Of a DNA stretch of 64,000 nucleotides, positions 1 through 9,077 are shown piece by piece. Source of the DNA: Catonia carolina (Eukaryota > Arthropoda > Insecta > Hemiptera > Achilidae); contig JAQMRL010000021.1 of assembly GCA_035578175.1 (NCBI GenBank), forward strand, positions 1,746,323 through 1,810,322, read 5' to 3'. The notes below the pieces were generated by a model that was given only the letters and a program-made list of their open reading frames with translations, had not been told where the DNA came from and ran no database searches. A program made the translations under genes and the position numbers. Each line of letters opens with the position of its first letter. The first letter of the stretch is position 1.

Positions 1-262
1 AGTTTCTTAGGCACCCAATTATATGACTGAAGAATTTAAAGAACAGAAGAAGTACAGTAAAAACAGTAAGTACAGTAAAAGTACAGTAAGTACAGTGTAA
101 GTACAGTAAAAGACACTTGTCAGAGTTAACTCCTCTGAGAGAATAAACTTCATTATACAACCACACTTCGTGGTGAATAAAATGAAGGTGTCATTTGTAG
201 GGTGGAAAGTAGATACGTTTCAGAGGGCCTGGCATGCTGATTAGCATACTTTTCTACTTATA
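1..262 (+). repeat. SIN1 retroposon, diverged partial copy at window edge
   Basis: The stretch follows the SIN1 order: the CACCCAATTATATGACTGAA block, then CAGAGTTA..CTCCTCTGAGAG, then the TTCATTATACA block, GGTGTCATTTG and GGCCTGGCATGCTGAT. An expansion of AAGTACAGTAA-type repeats interrupts it around 40-110. The 5' end lies before the window and the 3' tail with its stem-loop is missing. It is clearly older than the copies at 26 or 48 kb. Confidence 0.7.
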
Positions 263-339
263 GCCTGATTTTCTCCTAAGGAGAGCGCTTGGCAAAACGT
301 GCATCTGCATTAGTATCAAGATTGTAAGATTTGTCAGAT

Positions 340-575
340 TTCGGTCTTGATATGCATTTTACGACAAAAGTGTATATAATAAAATTTATAGGAAATTAAA
401 AGATCTACAACTTTTATTTAGAGAATTTATCTCTACAGAGCTTAGTTTAGCGTGAAAGAGTGATTTTCCGTATTTTTAAGCCAAACTGAGGGTTGATTTT
501 CATTTTGCGTCTTTCATTCATGATTAAAATAAGGTTATGTTTATTGAAGTTAGTTATTTGAAACTTAAAATTTTT
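340..575 (+). mobile_element. HEL element, 3'-half fragment
   Basis: Matches the 3' half of HEL: the TATGCATTTTACGACAAAAG block, AGATCTACAACTTTTATTTA, the CTCTACAGAGC..TAGTTTAGCGTG block, and TGATTAAAATAAGGTTATG. Both the 5' microsatellite half and the terminal stem-loop are absent. Non-coding. Confidence 0.75.
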
Positions 576-1440
576 CCAAAGTTAGAATTTTGACCTATGG
601 GCTTTCTGAATTGACCGATTCAATTAGGAGATATTATGTGACATACAAAGAAGATATTTTATTATTTTAAAACACAAAATCAACGGTTTAATTTTACTAC
701 AAATTTAATCGATGCTACCTACAGATTTGTATTTTAAAGTGTAAAACGAAACTATAAAAGAGGATCTTCCCACTTGAACATGCACCTAGTATGAAAGTAC
801 TCGAATCTTTATTCTGTTGTACAACACTTAAGTGTCTCTTCATTCTCAAAGAAAAAACGTCTTTTTGTTTTCAATATACCCGCATCCTTTAAACTAACCG
901 GATGTCGATGCTTTTGTAATTGTTTTTATAAGAGGATAACACATCTTGAAAGGCCGGTATTGTCGTTCACAGTGGATGTATACCTCAACAGAAATACAAA
1001 TTCCATAAAGAACAATTTAGCAGACGTTTAAGGATTAGATAAACGGTACGACAATTTCTTTTGTCAAGATATTATTTTCAATTTATTAGAATAAAAAAAA
1101 GGTGATAAAATGAACAGAAAAAATATAAATAGGAGTTCTATAAGAAGGGTTTAATTACCCAATTTATGTTTTCTTGTTATTTAAGAAAATAAGTTATGCA
1201 TTCTTGGATAATATGACAAGCTTATTTTCCTTTCAACGTGTGAGTGTTTCAAACATATAGTGACTTGAGTCACGAGTTTGCCCTTGTTTGCATCGAGGGG
1301 TAAAGGGGAAAAAGCATCAGTGCGCATGCGCGACTGCGCTAATTTCAGTACGACAAACATAACAACTTTTACTATACCCAGAGCAAAAGCGGAACCTTTT
1401 GTAGGTTAACTGTACATATATATTTGTTTGTTACCGTAAA
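570..1440. other. AT-rich stretch without recognisable gene
   Basis: No coding frame of note. The only local structure seen is a GTGACTTGAGTCAC palindrome near 1259 and a GC-richer patch around 1320 (GTGCGCATGCGCGACTGCGC). The patch lies upstream of the transposase relic and could belong to the same dead element. Confidence 0.4.
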
Positions 1441-1445
1441 CACAA

Positions 1446-1740
1446 ATGTCGGTTTTTCGAAAACGTGGTCGAACTATTCACAGTGCTGAACGCAATGTAA
1501 TATAATGTTGCGAAGTTGAAGCTAAATAGAAATGCCTATCCGTGTTTCTTAACAAAAGCCGTGGGCAAGCGGCTAACTACAGTGATGTTTCTCTTTTTAC
1601 AATTCGAAAAATTAAAAAGGAAATTAAGGACGTAAAGAAGCTTTTCTTCAACAGTTATTTTGGCCCCTGGTAAAAAAAGAAAACGGTTAGGTAGATACTA
1701 GAGAGACTGATAATGAAAACGCCGATGACAACAATGGTAA
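1446..1740 (+). pseudogene. Relic of a DDE transposase N-terminus (helix-turn-helix part)
   Basis: Starting from ATG at 1446 the translation begins MSVFRKRGRTIHSAERNVI and is then broken by stops. In nearby frames come a segment resembling a helix-turn-helix (NYSDVSLFTIRKIKKEIKD) and TVILAPGKKRKRLG. The order 'KRGR.IHSAER', HTH ending 'T(I/V)(R/K)KIKKE', then 'PGKKRKR' resembles the N-terminus of IS630/Tc1-type insect transposases that end in a DDE_3 domain. The catalytic part is absent. At least one frameshift and several stops make it non-functional. The family call rests on motif memory, not a search. Confidence 0.5.
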
Positions 1741-1782
1741 AGAAGGCGATTCATTCGTAATTACAGTAAATCAAACATATCT

Positions 1783-2108
1783 AGTCGTGTAATTAAGCTA
1801 TAGACAATATTACAGGTAATATTTATTTCTTATAAGGTTTATGAAGCAAACATTTTCGCGGAATAAACAACAGCTTACAAAATGTATCTAGAAACTGCAA
1901 CGTAGTGGAATGTACGAGAAGTGTCTCACTGTTGAGGTTGGCAGCACTGCAAATTTTCACTTTTCTCCCTCACAGCAAATACATACGCAAAATGCAATCT
2001 CGTGACTTCAGTATTTATAATTTAATGTGATTTAAATATATTGTAGCTACTTTCATATAAATGTCACATCAGTTAAACAGAATAATGTGACAACGTTGCA
2101 AAATTACA
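1783..2108 (+). repeat. Interspersed repeat G, uninterrupted copy
   Basis: Parallels 33213-33466 plus 34234-34295 almost base for base: TAGTCGTGTAATTAAGCTAT, then TTCTTATAAGGTTTATGAAG, GTCTCACTGTTGAGGTTGGC, and GTCACATCAGTTAAACAGAA. It keeps the unoccupied target (TTTAAATATATTGTA, about 2031-2045) of the TA-flanked transposon at 33468. Coding capacity is not evident and the family is unknown. Confidence 0.75.
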
Positions 2109-2113
2109 TTTTT

Positions 2114-2233
2114 ACTTTCTCTTGCCTATGAATATATAAGAAGAAAAGTATTGTTTTCATGTCGATTTTTCGAAATCGAGTTTTCACCGGATCTACACGT
2201 TTTCAGACCCCCTGAACCAAAAAGGTAAAAAGG
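2114..2233 (+). mobile_element. HEL element, 5' fragment
   Basis: Starts with ACTTTCTCTTGCC and runs through the nested 5' hairpin, the CGATTTTTCGAAATCG hairpin and the CAGACCCCCTGAAC block, then stops before the microsatellite. It separates two partial copies of repeat G. Confidence 0.8.
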
Positions 2234-2345
2234 TAGTGAAATGTACGAGTAGTGTCTCACTGTTGAGGTTGGCAGCACTGCAGATATTTTACTTCCCTTC
2301 CTCACAGCACAATACGCAAAGGCAATCTTGTGACTTCAGCATCTA
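2234..2345 (+). repeat. Interspersed repeat G, partial second copy
   Basis: Repeats the middle of the preceding G copy: AGTGAAATGTACGAGTAGTG, GTCTCACTGTTGAGGTTGGC, GGCAATCTTGTGACTTCAGC. It closely resembles the version at 33340-33440. Confidence 0.7.
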
Positions 2346-2351
2346 TACTTT

Positions 2352-2642
2352 TTTAGTTGTCACATCTTCTGGGATTATGTGATAACCCCTTTTCCAGAAG
2401 GAACTCTGCAGCATCTTCCTCCACCCGAATATTATTAAGTAATTCTACAAAATTCATAGCAGACTGCGTAGTAACTAACTGTGAAATGAAAGTGGAGTTG
2501 ACACAACCCAGGCATATTGTTAGTCAGATTGGCGCGATAGACTCAGGAGTGAGAAAATTGTGTAACCCTTCAGGGAATTCGGATTTGATAGTGGCATACA
2601 GAACACGGAAAAGACCCCAAACGGAAAAACGGGCCAACACAT
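2352..2642 (+). repeat. Interspersed repeat F
   Basis: An inverted, diverged copy lies at 6640-6890 and a short direct piece at 7105-7170. Shared blocks include AGGAACTCTGCAGCATCTTC, TACAAAATTCATAGCAGACT, GTCAGATTGGCGCG and AACCCTTCAGGGAATTCGGA. A 96-codon open frame spans it, but the frame is not preserved in the inverted copy, so I treat it as chance. Family unknown. Confidence 0.6.
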
Positions 2643-2737
2643 GGTAACTTATTTAAAACACGAGGACAATGTATTTTAATTTTATAACCTAATGTCTGGT
2701 AGAAGTTTAATTAAATCTTCACTTAAAAGTTTTTTTT

Positions 2738-2945
2738 TAAATCCCTAAATATGTGTATGTTGCAATCTGTTCAATTCAGAACAATAAGCAACCCCATGAC
2801 ACAATGATATAATAATGGTGATATGTATGACGTGTAGTCTTCTACAGACTCAGACCGACCATCCCTGAGAGAGTATGGTTAATTGAATCCCAACCATCAA
2901 AGTACACCGGTAACAAATGTCTAACATTCCGTTTTCAAATATCTC
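2738..2945 (-). repeat. SIN2 tRNA-type SINE, lacking its head
   Basis: Contains the SIN2 body in reverse: TTGCAATCTGTTCAATTCAG, ATATGTATGACGTG, CAGACTCAGACCGACCATCC, CAACCATCAAAGTACACCGG. The tRNA-like promoter head (TGGTCTAGAGGTAAAGTC in the 45-kb copy) is missing, so this is a 5'-truncated insertion. Confidence 0.8.
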
Positions 2946-3251
2946 TTACGTTTTGAAGTTACAGCTCGTCAAACTCGGGAACACAGTGAAAATTGCTTGT
3001 CTTGGATGTTTGTATTATCTTCCTTAACCGTCACTAAGAGTTAATTCACTGATCAATTTGACTGAATTTGAGTTTAATTTTAACAAATCAGTCCAAATCT
3101 TTATTAACCATTTTTTTTTAATGTTTGTACAATTCAAAATTTATTTATTTATTTATTTTTAATTCCTAGTATGTGTACGTTGCAATCTGTTCAATTCAGA
3201 ACAATAAGCAACCCCCATGAACCAATGAGATGATGATGATATGTATGACGT

Positions 3252-3892
3252 TAAAAGTTCAGTTTATGTTATGAAATATCATTACAACTGATCACTTTTA
3301 ACGTTATGACAGTCTTTTCATAGAATAAAATTACCCTTACATTTTTTAAGAAATAGTTTCCTCTCTTGGTCTATTGTCTGTAAATGCTGAAAATGCAATA
3401 AACAAAGAGAAAACAAACCAAATAGCACTGCCAACTAAATTAGTTTTTTTACGGTGGTCTCTTTACCAGTACTTTGAATTCTTATATTAAAGATTACTGC
3501 CCTTAACAGACAGGTGGAGTGTCAATTTATTTACACTCAATCTGTCCATTGCAGGGCTAAAATAAATAGTTCTGTTTCTTATCACATGGTCAGCCAATTT
3601 ATTAAATGACTGAATCATTTAAGAACAGAAGAGTTAGAGGTGCAAAAGACACTAATCAGAGTTGTCTCCTCTGAAAGTAATGAATTTCATTATACAGCCA
3701 GATCCTGTGGTGAATGAAGTGAAGGTGTCATTTGCAGAGTGGAAAATCTGTGCTTATCAGAGGGCCTGGCATGCTGATAAGCGTAATTTTTCACTCAGTG
3801 AGGAAGGCAATGGTAAACCACCTCGCTCCTCGGTTTACTTAGTAAAACCTCTAGAGGTTCAAACCAGCCTTTCGGCTGATGACCTAAACAAC
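3252..3892 (+). mobile_element. SIN1 retroposon with 5' extension, flanked by 11-bp TSD
   Basis: Exact 11-bp duplications ATGTATGACGT (3241-3251 and 3893-3903) bracket the unit. Its 3' 395 bp (from about 3498) are SIN1: the CTGCCC start, the 5' hairpin, and the 3' stem-loop CAGCC-TTTC-GGCTG at 3865-3878 followed by ATGACCTAAACAAC. The first 245 bp are not found in other SIN1 copies here. They may be 5' flanking sequence carried along by read-through transcription or an extra piece from template switching. A 72-codon open frame in the SIN1 part is shared by other copies. Confidence 0.8.
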
Positions 3893-4031
3893 ATGTATGA
3901 CGTGTAAATGAGGTGTAGTCTTATACAGACTCAGACCGACCATCCCTGAGAGAGTATGGTTAATTGAATCCCAACCATCAAAGTACACCGGTAGCCACTG
4001 TCTAACATTCAAATCCGTATAAAAGTAACTA

Positions 4032-4373
4032 TAGTTCAGCCGCTCTAAGTTTGCTCCTACTGTAAACGAACCAAAGCCAGCTACTACAGGGTGCACGCTA
4101 GGGTCCAACCACTTTATGGATGTCGTATTCCTAATAAGTTAACTATGTTTTAAATTTTAACTACTTAAAGTACTTAAAATATCAGTCGTTATTTGATGTA
4201 GGCCTAACAATTTCATTTATGTAAATAATTTTAAAAGCACTATGTATTTAACTACTTTTGTAAGTATTTTGTTATTACTTTTTAATCAGCGTGTACACAT
4301 TTTTATATAATGCGCATGCTCAGTGACGTCATTATTTGTTAACAGTAGGAGCAAACTAAGAAAGGCTGGACTT
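4032..4373. mobile_element. MITE-H copy 1 (TA target duplication)
   Basis: 342 bp. Terminal inverted repeats of about 32 bp start TAGTTCAGCCGCTCTAAG and end CTTAGAAAGGCTGGACTT (inner halves GTTTGCTCCTACTGT and its complement). TA is present on each side (4030-4031, 4374-4375). The SIN2 copy at 32857-32858 shows the empty site AGTAAC-TA-CCTTTAC. Non-coding; a mobilising Tc1/mariner-superfamily transposase is inferred from the TA duplication. Confidence 0.9.
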
Positions 4374-4542
4374 TACCTTTACTAGGATTTGAACCAGGAA
4401 CCTTCGTCTCCAAAAATCAGCTATTAAACAGCTGATTTTGGCGACGACTTTATATCTAGACCAAAAAAGTAAAAAATGTTAAAAAAGTAAAATATGTTTT
4501 AAAAAAACAAGAAACAGTTTAAAAATTTATTAAATTATTTAA

Positions 4543-4768
4543 GGCTTCGAGCCAGCCCAGTCAGTCAGCTAGTAGAAAGTTGCTATTATTTGTTAAGTAA
4601 CACCAATTGGGCAAGCGACTTTGTATGGTGACCAGCTGACAGCCATCCATGAACAAACTCTACTGGGTGTCCCTGTTCAAAACTGACGCCTAATCCATGT
4701 CAAAATAATCCAGCTAAAAGCAGCGATCAAATTGGGTAGTTGTCAATAACGTACAGTTCCCAATAACA
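4543..4768 (-). repeat. Interspersed repeat E, copy 1
   Basis: Inverted relative to 29618-29850. Shared blocks are CTATTATTTGTTAAGTAAC, GGCAAGCGACTTTGTATGGT, GACCAGCTGACAG, and GCAGCGATCAAATTGGGTAG. It ends in A-rich sequence (about 4772-4810). It could be a SINE or LINE tail; no promoter or coding region was recognised. Confidence 0.6.
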
Positions 4769-5066
4769 AATAAAGCTAAAAAATAAAAAAATAAAAAAAA
4801 TAATAATAAAAAGTGTAGAATTACCGTGTAAGGAAGAAGTCGGGCTCGCGTGTTGTAAGGACGAATATAGTTCCATGTAAGGATTCAGCCGATAGGCAGG
4901 ATGGAATTCAGCTTGGGGGTGCGGCGGAGGGGGCACGACACCCCCACGCCTTGATACCGAACCAGTCAACCTGTAACAAAAAAAAAATCAAAAATTAGGC
5001 ACAAGTTCATAATTAGTAAAATTACTTAGGTACAAAGTAATTAGTAAGGGAAAATATTTAAATAAA

Positions 5067-5192
5067 CTGAATTATACAGCCAGACCCTGAAGTTAACGAA
5101 GTGAAGGTGTCATTTGCTGGGTGGAAAGTAGATGCTTTCCAGAAAGCCTGGCATGCTGATAAGCATACTTTTCAACTTAGAGAGGATTTTTA
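5067..5192 (+). repeat. SIN1 internal fragment
   Basis: Carries AATTATACAGCCAGACCCTG, GTGAAGGTGTCATTTGC and GCCTGGCATGCTGATAAGC, then breaks off. The next SIN1 piece (5226 onward) is on the opposite strand, so the two form an inverted pair. Confidence 0.7.
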
Positions 5193-5309
5193 TTAAGTAA
5201 AAAGTTTAGTAATCTGTTTTACGATTTGTAGTAGATGCTTTCCTCTGAAGAGCATCAACTTTTCACCCTACAAATGATACCTTCACTTTATTTACTACAA
5301 ACTCTGGCT

Positions 5310-6070
5310 TGTTTTTTTGGTCATCAGTCTCTCGACTGGTTTGATGCAGTTCTCCAAGCTGTTCTATCTTGCGCAAGTCGTTTCATATCTACATACTTGT
5401 AACACCCTAGATCTTTTGTAATTTCCTTTAAACATTCTAAGCTTTGCCTCCCCCTACATTTCATTCCTTCAATATTACCCTCCATTATTGATAGCCCAAT
5501 ACCTGGATGTCTTAAGATATGCCCCACTAGCCTATCCATTCTTTTGGTAACATGCTTCCATATTGTACTTCTTTTTTCATCCACTCGCTTAAGAACCTCT
5601 AAATTACTTATTTTGTCCACCCACCTAATCTTTAACATTTTTCTATAACACCACATTTCAAAAGCTTCTATCTTCTTCTTTTCCACAGCCCCATCACCCA
5701 CGTTTCACTCCCGTATAATGCTACACTCCAAACATAATGTTTTAAGAAATTTTTCCTAATCTGTAAATTAATGTTTGTAGTCAGTAAGCTGTTTTTTATT
5801 TCAAAGGCTTTTCTAGCTTGAGCAATTCTACTTTTGATATTACTTGTGCTTCTACCATCCTTTGTTATTATACTCCCTAGATAGCAGAAATCCCCAACTT
5901 CCTGTATGTTTCGTTGCCTATTTTTAAATTTCCCATCTCTTCTAAACCACTCTTGCTGCTGCACACCACTTTCGTTTTGTTCTTATTAATTTTCATGAAG
6001 TCATCCTTTCTCATGATCTCATCCATTCCATTTAAGATATCCTCTAGTTTTTTCTTTGTCTCGGCTAGGG
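5310..6070 (-). mobile_element. 5'-truncated RTE-like LINE insertion
   Basis: About 760 bp between TCTGGCT duplications. It encodes the last part of an endonuclease/reverse-transcriptase polyprotein (next entry). Its 3' end reads AACCAG-TC, GAGA loop, GACTG, ATGACC, then a short A-run. The hairpin CAGTC-GAGA-GACTG (5325-5338) resembles the SIN1 3' hairpin. Confidence 0.85.
5324..5964 (-). pseudogene. LINE ORF2 C-terminal region, RTE-like, frameshifted
   Basis: The encoded motifs are those C-terminal to the reverse transcriptase in RTE-like LINEs: GDFCYLGSIITKDG, SRIAQARKAFEIKNSLL, HYVWSVALYGSETWVMG, IEAFEMWCYRKMLKIRWVD, VGHILRHPG, KCRGRQSLECLKE, and the terminal TAWRTASNQSRD. Two frames are needed (5668-5964, then 5324-5701), so one frameshift lies near 5690. 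Catalytic palm motifs are upstream of the truncation. Dead copy; its family's intact members would supply reverse transcriptase and endonuclease for target-primed reverse transcription. Confidence 0.85.
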
Positions 6071-6639
6071 TCTGGCTGTATAAAGAAATTCATTACTTTC
6101 AGAAGAGATAACTGTAGTACCTCTTCTGTTTTTTTTAATGATTTAACCGTATAGTTGGGTGACCTTGAAATAACAAACACAACTATGTTTTGTAGCCCTA
6201 GAGCTACGGGTAGATCGAGTGCAAATAATTTAACACTCACCTTTTTGTTATGGGCAAAACAAGAATATATCTTGGTACATTTCTAATTCCGTTGAATATA
6301 CTAGTATTAGAAAATTAGATAATAAAGAAACGATTTAATTAAAATACTTTAAGTGAAATATTCAAGTGTACAGATTCTTTCACGCAAATCCAAGTTACCA
6401 ACTACGACAAAATTAACCATTTACAACTCCTACCTTCGACCAATATAGAGCTATGCCAGTCAGCTTTACTGCTGTGCAAAACCATCGGTATTAATAAAAA
6501 TTCAACGTTTCTAATCAAAGCTTTTACGGAGAATAGTTAACGCCCCCTATTATGTAACCAATAAAACGCTACACTCAGACCTAAACGTACCCTACATAAA
6601 TGACGTTTTCTTAAAACTCTATACAAAATTTGGGTCTTT

Positions 6640-6890
6640 TCCGATTTCTGATGTCACATCAAATCCGAATTCCCTGAAGGGTTACACAATTCTCCCACTC
6701 GTGCGTCTAGCGCGCCAATCTGACTAGCAATATTCCTGCATAGTTTCAACTCTACTCCGATTCCACAGAATTACTACACAGTCAGCCTGCTATGAATTTT
6801 GTAGAGTTATTTTAAAATATTCGGACGGAGGAAGATGCTGCAGAGTTCCTTCAGGATCTTTTGGGATTATTACATAATCCCAAAAGATGA
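6640..6890 (-). repeat. Interspersed repeat F, inverted copy
   Basis: Reverse of the 2.4-kb copy (CAAATCCGAATTCCCTGAAG, TAGCGCGCCAATCTGACTAG, ATGAATTTTGTAGAGTTATT, GAAGATGCTGCAGAGTTCC). It ends in the palindrome ATCTTTTGGGATTA..TAATCCCAAAAGAT (6857-6889), a candidate element terminus or self-complementary junction. Confidence 0.6.
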
Positions 6891-7104
6891 GACAACTAAA
6901 TAAGTACGTGTGAAACACTCACACGACTTTCTCTTCCCAATGTATAATTAAAAACAATAAAATAATCAAAATATGAAACAAAATAACAGAACGTGTATCA
7001 TAGTACTTACTATACCACTGGGATTGGGAAGAACGTCTGTACGCGTGCGTGAGTGTGTCTGTCTCAGTATGAGTATTCAGTAAGGCAGGGAGTGGGAGAA
7101 ATGA

Positions 7105-7170
7105 ACAAGTGTGCAACCCTTCAGGGAATTCGGATTTGATAGTGGCATACAGAAAACGGAAAATATCCCA
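7105..7170 (+). repeat. Interspersed repeat F, short piece
   Basis: Carries AACCCTTCAGGGAATTCGGA and GATAGTGGCATACAGAAAAC, as at 2564-2610. Flanks are unrelated. Confidence 0.6.
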
Positions 7171-7639
7171 AAATTTAGGAAGAACTCGTGAACCACCATA
7201 ACCCAATTTTTTCTCAAATCTGGTTACGCAGACTCTCCCAGACAATCCAATAAAACGTCTAAAACGTTGATGGAGCCGGGACCTCATCTATCAACGTAGT
7301 ACTGTAATTGACTATCCATTGCAGTGTTCTAAATGCTACACTTATCTATTCACGTCGGAGTTCTGTCAGTGGACTGTGTCTCCACTCACGTTTATTTATC
7401 ATGTTAATTTTTCCAAATTTTGTGTTATCACATTCACTGATTGTTTCCAACAGATTGTGAATTTCCTAAATAGATGTCACCGCCACCCCTTCTAATTAAT
7501 CATTCACTGTGTTGCCGGCCTTCAATAGTTCTCCCGGTTTTTGACGGTATAGCGACAAAGCTTTCGGCTGCGCACCGCAAAGGCCTTTGTCATCAAGGCC
7601 AAGCCAGTAGCCGCTCTCTAACACAGCGCTCCCGGCAGC

Positions 7640-7675
7640 TATATAAAGAGCGCTGCACTGAGCAGAGATTCAATT
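7640..7675 (+). promoter_or_regulatory. TATA box and initiator-like site
   Basis: TATATAAAG at 7640-7648 sits in an otherwise GC-rich stretch; TCAATT at 7670-7675 is at the usual TATA-to-start spacing. Just downstream, CAATTGCAAGCAAGACA and CACTTGCAATCAAGACA form an imperfect direct repeat (from about 7671 and 7698). The layout fits an RNA polymerase II start inside an LTR. Confidence 0.5.
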
Positions 7676-8313
7676 GCAAGCAAGACACCGAGCGATTCAC
7701 TTGCAATCAAGACAGAAGCGGACGAGACCGGACGCACCATCCCTGGTCTACGCTACCGGTGGCGGACGCTACATTCCCGCACCGGTCAGCCTTCGCCGGC
7801 CAGGAGAGAGCCGCCTCGGCCGCGCTATCGGTATACGGCCTACGCCGACCCGACACTGCGGGGCTCTGGGGGCCACCACTGTCACGCTGCAGTGGGGACC
7901 CAACTGCCGCTGAGGGAAGGCTAGGTCTGAACTCGGTAGCCGAGCCGTCACTCTTCAGGCGCCGCTTCCACCACGCCGGCTCGCCGCTTCGGATCCAGAC
8001 AACGACAAGACGTCCACCACGGCACACGGCTGCCGGACTCTAGCGAGGACTAATCGACGACCCCGCAAGAGAGAAGATGACGCTTCCGCTCGCCGTCCCG
8101 TCATCGTAGGCCGTCAACCGGACCGTCATCGCCCGCTGACGCGAGCGATGCCCACAGCGGTCCCTCGACCGAGCCTTACGCCCACCGGACCCGACGAAGC
8201 AGCCATCGATGCACTACTGCGAGGGAAGAAGATGACGTCTCCGCTGGACGACGACACGCCGTGTCGCCCAGCTCCTCGACCGCCACGACGACTACGACAG
8301 ACGACTACCGCTT

Positions 8314-8343
8314 AAACGGCCCTTTTCAGGGCCACCAAATAAA
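8314..8343 (+). terminator. Histone-type mRNA 3' stem-loop followed by AATAAA
   Basis: AAAC, then stem GGCCCT (8318-8323), loop TTTC, stem AGGGCC (8328-8333), then ACCA. This matches the metazoan replication-dependent histone 3' element at every conserved position: six-pair stem starting GG, UUUC loop, 5' A-rich and 3' ACCA flanks. An AATAAA overlaps the downstream side. The expected binding partners are SLBP and the U7 processing machinery; a clear U7-pairing purine element is not obvious within 30 bp. Confidence 0.75.
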
Positions 8344-8379
8344 TAAGGTTAGCCACTTAACGTCGCCATCCGGTGACAT

Positions 8380-8930
8380 AGAAATAGAAAAAAGTGAAAT
8401 ATTCTTGAGTAAAGAAAACCTTTAAATATTTTAATATTATGTTGTCAAATTTTAACAGAGATGAAATTTTAAAAAGCCGTCAACTTTCGTATTAAAATAA
8501 CAATAAAATATATAAAAAGAAAAAAAAATGAGTACAAAGGAATTCGACGAACAATCAAACATAGATTACCCAACCAGTCGTCGGCGTATGCCTCAGCTGT
8601 TAGTGGTGGTAATAAACGGGAAGAAATCTTTCTTCCTTCTAATAGGTGTATGTACTGGAGTGAACAGTAAAGGATATTTTATAGTATAGTTGTAAAAAAT
8701 GTGTACAAACAGAAGTCGAGTTTAATATACGTGAGTTATACTGCGTAAGTCTAAAATACACACCGCTCAGCGCTCCGCGGCAAACTTACTACTAATAAAG
8801 ACAGGCCCGTAGGCCCCTCTTCGCCCACACAAACCCTATTTTATTTATGTATTTCTATATACAAATAAAACACTTTTACCTTTTACCCTTTACAACTTAT
8901 TGTTTTTTTTTCTTTAACAACACTTACCGA
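8380..8930. other. No recognisable feature
   Basis: AT-rich. A 53-codon frame starts with ATG near 8528 and shows no known motif. A short GC-rich patch (CACCGCTCAGCGCTCCGCGG) lies at about 8761-8780. Nothing links it convincingly to the upstream LTR-like unit. Confidence 0.3.
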
Positions 8931-9077
8931 CCAGTTTTCAAACTCGGACTCAAATTTAATGGTTTTATTACAACGGAAATTCGTTTGTAGTGTATCTCAA
9001 ACACGTTCATAATTTTTTTCTAAATCTAAATAATATACATTCTAATATAATATAATTATATTCTAATAATATACATT

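Larger units (their letters stand above)
3161..4463 (-). repeat. SIN2 tRNA-type SINE, interrupted by a retroposon and a MITE
   Basis: The SINE lies in three pieces: 3' part 3161-3251, middle 3893-4031, and tRNA-like head 4374-4463. The head contains GGATTTGAACCAGGAACC (reverse of a B box, GGTTCAAATCC) and TCTAGACCA (reverse of the A-box side). A 641-bp insertion (3252-3892) is flanked by the 11-bp duplication ATGTATGACGT, and a 342-bp MITE (4032-4373) is flanked by TA. Joining the three pieces gives the structure seen uninterrupted at 32636-32958. Confidence 0.85.
5226..6257 (-). repeat. SIN1, reverse copy split by an RTE-like LINE
   Basis: The SIN1 3'-central part lies at 5226-5309 and its 5' part at 6071-6257 (ATTCATTACTTTCAGAAGAG through TTTTGTTATGGGCA). 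The break is marked by the repeated TCTGGCT (5303-5309, 6071-6077), the target duplication of the LINE insertion. The copy is diverged, older than most SIN1 copies here. Confidence 0.75.
7510..8378 (+). mobile_element. Candidate solo LTR, GC-rich, with promoter and histone-type 3' end
   Basis: This 869-bp block is far more GC-rich than its surroundings. It begins TGTTGCCGG and ends CCGGTGACA, a TG..CA pair with a 9-bp imperfect inverted terminal repeat as in LTRs. A TATA box (TATATAAAG, 7640) is followed about 30 bp later by an initiator-like TCAATT (7670). A perfect histone-mRNA-type stem-loop lies at 8318-8333 and an AATAAA at 8338-8343. No matching target duplication was found at the chosen ends, and no partner LTR or gag/pol is visible nearby. 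Long open frames here look like GC-rich chance frames. Alternatives are a histone-derived retrocopy or a divergent promoter island. Confidence 0.5.

Noticed and set aside
4727..4969. 80-codon minus-strand frame
   Set aside because: Overlaps repeat E and an A-rich tract; no motif.
7474..8043. A 189-codon open frame and overlapping frames on both strands
   Set aside because: GC-rich DNA produces long frames in several phases at once; no domain or motif was recognised, and the frame starts upstream of the TATA box.
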